Source of the DNA: Flexithrix dorotheae DSM 6795
GTDB taxonomy: Bacteria; Bacteroidota; Bacteroidia; Cytophagales; Flammeovirgaceae
Direction of reading: 5' to 3'
Assembly (NCBI RefSeq): GCF_000379765.1
Contig: NZ_KB903443.1
Coordinates: forward strand, 396,952-460,951
DNA length: 64,000 nucleotides
Part shown: in pieces, positions 59,823-64,000 of the stretch
Numbering within the stretch: the first letter of the stretch is position 1
Layout: every line of letters begins with the position of its first letter
Notes under the pieces: generated by a model
Databases searched by the model: none
What the model was told of the DNA's origin: nothing
What the model saw: only the letters and a program-made list of their open reading frames with translations
Made by a program: the position numbers and the translations under genes

Positions 59823-60827
59823 ATGACCCTTCGTAAAATCCTGATCATTCAAACAGCCTTTATCGGAGATGTAATCCTGGCTACAGCTTTAATAGAAAAA
59901 CTAAATCAGCATTTACCGGAAGCCAAAATTGACTTTCTGCTTCGAAAGGGTAATGAAGGATTGCTGCATGGGCACCCAAAACTCAATAAGGTTTTAATTT
60001 GGAATAAAAAAGAAGGAAAAATTAAGAATTTGTTTAAAACCTTAAATAAAATCAGGGCATCCAATTACGATTTGGTGGTTAATATCCAGAGATTTACATC
60101 ATCGGGAATTTTCACCGCATTTTCTCAGGCCACACAAACCATCGGTTTCCACAAAAATCCGCTATCTTTTTTATTTACTGATAAAATCAAACACGATTTT
60201 CAGGAAGGAATACATGAAATTGACCGCAATCTTTCCCTCATTTCAGGAATTACAGACACCAAAAGAGCTCTTCCCAAACTCTATCCTTCACGTGAAGATT
60301 ATCAGCAAATTAAGAACCTTCAAACTGAACCATACATTTGTCTGGCACCTAATTCAGTCTGGTTTACCAAGCAGTATCCCATGGAAAAATGGATAGAATT
60401 CATTCAAAAATTCCAATATCAGGGAAAACTTTACTTGTTGGGTGCACCGGGTGATAAATCCAACTGTGAAGAAATTATTGCAAAATCCGGGAAAGAGAAT
60501 ATTGAAAACCTAGCAGGAAAGCTTTCACTACTGCAATCAGCAGCCTTGATGGAATCGGCAGAAATGAACTATGTAAATGATTCCGCTCCCATGCACTTAG
60601 CCTCCGCAATGAATGCTAAAACCTGTGCAATTTTTTGTTCTACAGTTCCTGCCTTTGGTTATGGCCCATTGTCGGAAAAATCCACCATCATTCAGGTAGA
60701 TGAAATGCTAAACTGCAGGCCATGTGGACTTCACGGGCACAGGCAATGTCCAAAAGGTCATTTTAAATGCGGAAAGGATATTAAAACTGAGAAACTGATT
60801 GAGGTTTATGCTAATTTCAATAATTAA
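59823..60827 (+). CDS. Glycosyltransferase family 9 (heptosyltransferase-like)
   Basis: A 334-residue GT-B enzyme. It starts ILIIQTAFIGDVILATALIEKLNQHLP, typical of GT9, with APNSVWFTKQYPMEKWIEF in the middle and the donor-binding VNDSAPMHLASAMNAKTCAIFCSTVP. GT9 enzymes add heptose or related sugars to the LPS core. Near the end, NCRPCGLHGHRQCPKGHFKC is a cysteine-rich tail common in this group. Its stop codon overlaps that of the convergent surface-protein gene by two bases. Confidence 0.92.
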   Translation: MTLRKILIIQTAFIGDVILATALIEKLNQHLPEAKIDFLLRKGNEGLLHGHPKLNKVLIWNKKEGKIKNLFKTLNKIRASNYDLVVNIQRFTSSGIFTAFSQATQTIGFHKNPLSFLFTDKIKHDFQEGIHEIDRNLSLISGITDTKRALPKLYPSREDYQQIKNLQTEPYICLAPNSVWFTKQYPMEKWIEFIQKFQYQGKLYLLGAPGDKSNCEEIIAKSGKENIENLAGKLSLLQSAALMESAEMNYVNDSAPMHLASAMNAKTCAIFCSTVPAFGYGPLSEKSTIIQVDEMLNCRPCGLHGHRQCPKGHFKCGKDIKTEKLIEVYANFNN

Positions 60828-63800
60828 AACCTGGTACCCACTGCCACATTCTCCCTGAACTCCAGCTGATTACCATTAGCTTCTACCAGTATAATCTGAA
60901 TTATGTAATTTCCCATGTTGACTTTTTCTCCCAGATCATTGGTACCATCCCAAATAAACTGCCCATCAACAGAAATTAACTGATTATTTACAATATTTTT
61001 TACAGATTTACCAAATGCATCATAAATTTTAATAGTAGCTAAAGAGCCGGAAGCAATACAGTTGTAGTGCAGCACAGTATAATCATCTATTCCATCCAGA
61101 TCAGGCACAATAACTTTTGGGAAAACTTCAAAACATTCTTCACTTACAGCAAATTGGTGGTCATTGTATTGGGAATTTTTATAACCAGGAGTGGCAAATC
61201 CGCTAGGTTCAGCTGCTGACATCCAATTCTCATTGCTCTGAGTAGGTTGAGCATAATCTATTCTTTCCAAAGACACCCCATTTTTATCATCCAACATGGT
61301 ATTATGAAAATCCTCATGGTATGAAAATTCATCCATAATATTTCCAGACTCATTTTTTAGGATGACACTTCCTTCCTCATCATTAAATGATGGCAATTTC
61401 AATTCAAAAAAAGTGGCATATTCCCCATTAGAATGCTGCGATTTCAATTGATCAATATCACTGGAAAAGGTAAGAAAGGTATAAGGGGCTAAAATTAATG
61501 GCTTCTCTGAAATAATTTCTTCAGTTTTCGCATTTCCAAGCCTCCAGTTTTTCAAGTCAATATGCTTACCTGAAGGATTATAAATCTCCACAAAATCAAT
61601 TCCTCCAACAGGAGGGTTAAAAAGAATTTCACTGATTAAAACATCCGCAGAATCTGATTTTTCGGGTAAAACTAAATCTAAAGTTTGCCATTCAATATTG
61701 GTATTTCCAGAGCAATCCTGTAAATCTTTTATACTAATTTTATATTGAACTTTTTCCTCTAAGGGGTTTTCAAGTTCAAGTCTCAATTCATTTTGGTAAT
61801 GATAATCAAAAACCTGTTTTTTGACCCCGGTTTCAGGGGCAATTTTTATGACAGCATTCACTGCTGAAAGGCTATCCAGTTTGCCATCAAAAATCAATTG
61901 AATACTCAAGTCATCATTGGCAAATCCTTTTTGAAGTTTAGGAGGGAAATCATCTCTAATTTGGGCTTCTTTCCATGAATTTTCCTTACCGGGAGTTCCC
62001 CCAACTTCACTTTTAGAAGCCTCCCAATTTTCTTTTGCCAAACATGGCTGCTTTACATTTTTCATTTCCAGGGCAAAACCTCCATCTTCCTTTTCCGGAT
62101 CATAATACCATTCATCCTCATAAGTTATTTCAAAAAGCAATTCTCCCTTCTTATTCCGCAAAATGATTTGATCTCCGGTATTTTTAAGGGAAACCCAATT
62201 GGTTAGGCCTATAGTTCGACCAAATTTATCAAACCATTGCTCACCTGAGGTAGAGGTTAGTATCACATATTCATTAGGAAGCAATAGTGAAGTGTTTATT
62301 TTTAACTCATCCTCCCCTACCTTCAGCCTCAAATCACCCAGATCAAAGGTTTTATCGGTGGGGTTATATAATTCCAGGTATTCATACTCAGGCAGACCCG
62401 CAGTTGGACTGGGGTCTGCAAAAATTTCGGTAACGATTATTTCATGATAGGCAGGAAGCTCCGGCACAATCAGATTGATGGAAATATCTTTACTTAAATT
62501 ACCACATTGATCAGACAGATTCTGAATGCTCATTTCATATCTTTTCCCTTTTTCCAAATGCGAAAAAAATACCATTTCCACAGATTTTCTATCCGCAGAT
62601 ATATTTAAGCCAAAATCTATTTCATCGGGACACAAATAATTTTCTTTCTTTAATAAAGCACTTGTATCCATTCTTTCAGAGAAAACAATTTGTAAAGTAC
62701 TGTCACTCAATACTTCCCAATGATCCAGTTGTGGAGCAACCGTATCTGGATTAGAAGTAATTCCAGAATTAATACGGCCAGGTGTACCACCCAAACTATT
62801 ATCCGATGCTTTCCAATTACCATTTTCATTGCAAAAGTTAAATGGATCAATTATTTCAAGACTCCAGCCGCCATCAGATTTTTCATCGTTTCCATACCAG
62901 TCAACCTGATAATTCACTTCATTTATTAACTCATTTTCACCAGTTAGTAGCTTTAAAATTTCCCCACTATTATTTAAGGACGGGAAAGACGGCAATGCAA
63001 GTGTTTTCCCAAAACTTGTAAATTGGCTGGAATGGTTGCTCCCACAAAGAATCAAATACTCATTTGGACAAATAATAAAATTGGGGAAACTTGTTTCCCC
63101 GGTGCCATCAGCCAACTTCATCCCCGCCAGGTTAAAAGTATCCTTAGAGACATTCCAAATTTCGATATATTCAGTTTCAGGAAGGCCAATAGAAGGTGAA
63201 GGATCAGCCATCAATTCGGTAATTAAAAGCTGATTCAATTTGGGATTGGGATAGATTTTAAAAGTAATACTGGTATCTAAAATAGAGTTACCTGCCAAAT
63301 CTTCTACCTGCTCAATTTCAAGGAAATATGGTTTTTTGATCTCAAAATCACTTTCAAAATAAAAAGAAACTAAAGTGTCATTATTGAATTCAAAATCAAT
63401 CGGATGACCAACTTCTTCATTTACCATGTAATGGTTCAAAGCAGAGGCCGAAATCTTGTCTACCGGCTCTGAAAAAATAATTGTAATTTCATTTTTAATT
63501 GCTTTTATAGAAGCAACTTTGGGTGGCTTCAGGTCATAAATAAATTCAATATTTGTTTCCGGAGCCATTTCACCATTCTTTTTCAAAATTGGTGGTACGC
63601 ACAATTTCAGGTTGGTATCAGCTGGAAATTCATCCTGAAAAACCAAGCTTAAAAAATCATGATTTTCCTGATCCAAAACAACTGAAAGAGGAACCATGCC
63701 ATAATCTATAATCTTAAAATCAGCATTATTAAACTGAAAATCAGGATGTAGTTCTTCTTCAAAATAAAGATTGACTAGATTAGCTTCTGCCACTTTTACC

Positions 63801-64000
63801 TCCTTCACAATTGGATTGAAAACAAACGCTGCCTTAGTTAAAGGTGAAGTATTTCCGGAAAGATCACTGATATTTTCAAGCTTTAGGGTATAGCTGGAAT
63901 CTGCTTCAAATGAAGCCAAAAACTCCACCATCAAAACACTGGAATCAGCATTATGATAAGATAATTTCTTTGAAGGTCCAATCACTGGGTTAGTTACTAC
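60824..64000 (-). CDS. Large lamin-tail-domain surface protein, N-terminus beyond the window
   Basis: At least 1058 residues; the frame is open to the window edge, so the start is missing. Repeated units: Ig-like SbsA-type domains with DSTLQIVFSERMD, ITIIFSEPVDKISA; and three lamin-tail domains beginning ITELMADPSPSIGLPETEYIEI, ITEIFADPSPTAGLPEYEYLEL and ISEILFNPPVGGIDFVEI. The end is a gliding/T9SS-type domain: VPDLDGIDDYTVLHYNCI, TIKIYDAFGKSVKNI, FIWDGTNDLGEKVNMGNYIIQI. It is probably exported by the type IX system and displayed or released. Convergent with the GT9 gene, stop codons overlapping. Confidence 0.9.
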   Translation of the reverse strand, partial: VVTNPVIGPSKKLSYHNADSSVLMVEFLASFEADSSYTLKLENISDLSGNTSPLTKAAFVFNPIVKEVKVAEANLVNLYFEEELHPDFQFNNADFKIIDYGMVPLSVVLDQENHDFLSLVFQDEFPADTNLKLCVPPILKKNGEMAPETNIEFIYDLKPPKVASIKAIKNEITIIFSEPVDKISASALNHYMVNEEVGHPIDFEFNNDTLVSFYFESDFEIKKPYFLEIEQVEDLAGNSILDTSITFKIYPNPKLNQLLITELMADPSPSIGLPETEYIEIWNVSKDTFNLAGMKLADGTGETSFPNFIICPNEYLILCGSNHSSQFTSFGKTLALPSFPSLNNSGEILKLLTGENELINEVNYQVDWYGNDEKSDGGWSLEIIDPFNFCNENGNWKASDNSLGGTPGRINSGITSNPDTVAPQLDHWEVLSDSTLQIVFSERMDTSALLKKENYLCPDEIDFGLNISADRKSVEMVFFSHLEKGKRYEMSIQNLSDQCGNLSKDISINLIVPELPAYHEIIVTEIFADPSPTAGLPEYEYLELYNPTDKTFDLGDLRLKVGEDELKINTSLLLPNEYVILTSTSGEQWFDKFGRTIGLTNWVSLKNTGDQIILRNKKGELLFEITYEDEWYYDPEKEDGGFALEMKNVKQPCLAKENWEASKSEVGGTPGKENSWKEAQIRDDFPPKLQKGFANDDLSIQLIFDGKLDSLSAVNAVIKIAPETGVKKQVFDYHYQNELRLELENPLEEKVQYKISIKDLQDCSGNTNIEWQTLDLVLPEKSDSADVLISEILFNPPVGGIDFVEIYNPSGKHIDLKNWRLGNAKTEEIISEKPLILAPYTFLTFSSDIDQLKSQHSNGEYATFFELKLPSFNDEEGSVILKNESGNIMDEFSYHEDFHNTMLDDKNGVSLERIDYAQPTQSNENWMSAAEPSGFATPGYKNSQYNDHQFAVSEECFEVFPKVIVPDLDGIDDYTVLHYNCIASGSLATIKIYDAFGKSVKNIVNNQLISVDGQFIWDGTNDLGEKVNMGNYIIQIILVEANGNQLEFRENVAVGTRF

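Overview
The window is a 64 kb chromosomal segment of a low-GC (mid-30s percent by eye) member of the Bacteroidota, most likely a marine Cytophagales relative. Grounds: a PorX-type response regulator/PglZ protein of the type IX secretion system, a lamin-tail-domain surface protein with a gliding/T9SS-type C-terminus, a SAM riboswitch in front of metY-metX-hom, many signal-peptide proteins ending in AQ or GQ, several DUF families common in this phylum, and promoters of the Bacteroidota form TTG-N(about 17-22)-TAnnTTTG. Genus cannot be assigned from the sequence alone. No rRNA, tRNA, CRISPR, insertion sequence or prophage was seen; this looks like ordinary core and lineage-specific chromosome.

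Layout. 0-9 kb: PlsC-like acyltransferase, VOC protein, trmD, then a compact trio of iron oxygenase-type enzymes (fatty acid hydroxylase, acyl desaturase, 2OG-Fe(II) oxygenase), a PBP4-type carboxypeptidase and a NarK-type transporter with an inserted domain. 9-22 kb: prmC, an SDR, a membrane alpha/beta-hydrolase whose nucleophile position is Arg, DUF423, a C-terminal processing protease, a class C beta-lactamase-like hydrolase, DUF457, pfkA. 22-31 kb: GT-C glycosyltransferase, UPF1-like helicase, DUF3179 protein plus carbohydrate-binding-like partner, then a tyrosine catabolism block (marR, hpd, hmgA) with shared operator-like repeats. 31-34 kb: sufS-sufE-DUF59-bacilliredoxin, without sufBCD. 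34-39 kb: merC-like gene, SAM-I riboswitch, a short leader ORF ending in three cysteine codons, metY, metX, hom. 39-50 kb: an acyltransferase-aminopeptidase fusion, an ECF sigma/membrane partner pair, an orphan scoA, a TetR regulator with two matching operators facing a quinone reductase, a CPA2 antiporter, a monoglyceride-lipase-like hydrolase and a candidate structured RNA. 50-64 kb: GlmU-like protein, a MORN/TIMP-like/Kazal-like secreted protein, porX with a clear promoter and an inverted repeat in its spacer, nadC apparently leaderless, CorC-type protein, a GT9 glycosyltransferase and the truncated lamin-tail surface protein.

How the genes fit together. The best-resolved regulatory unit is sulfur amino acid synthesis: hom and metX feed O-acetylhomoserine to metY, under a SAM riboswitch and possibly a cysteine-sensing leader peptide. 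A second is tyrosine degradation (hpd to hmgA), probably controlled by the neighbouring MarR protein. The most unusual items are the polycysteine leader ORF, the PlsC-aminopeptidase fusion, the MORN/TIMP/Kazal protein, the NarK with a barrel-sandwich-like insert, the candidate RNA near 49.6 kb and the tandem lipid-oxygenase trio. Functions rest on motif and family recognition by eye; no database search was run.
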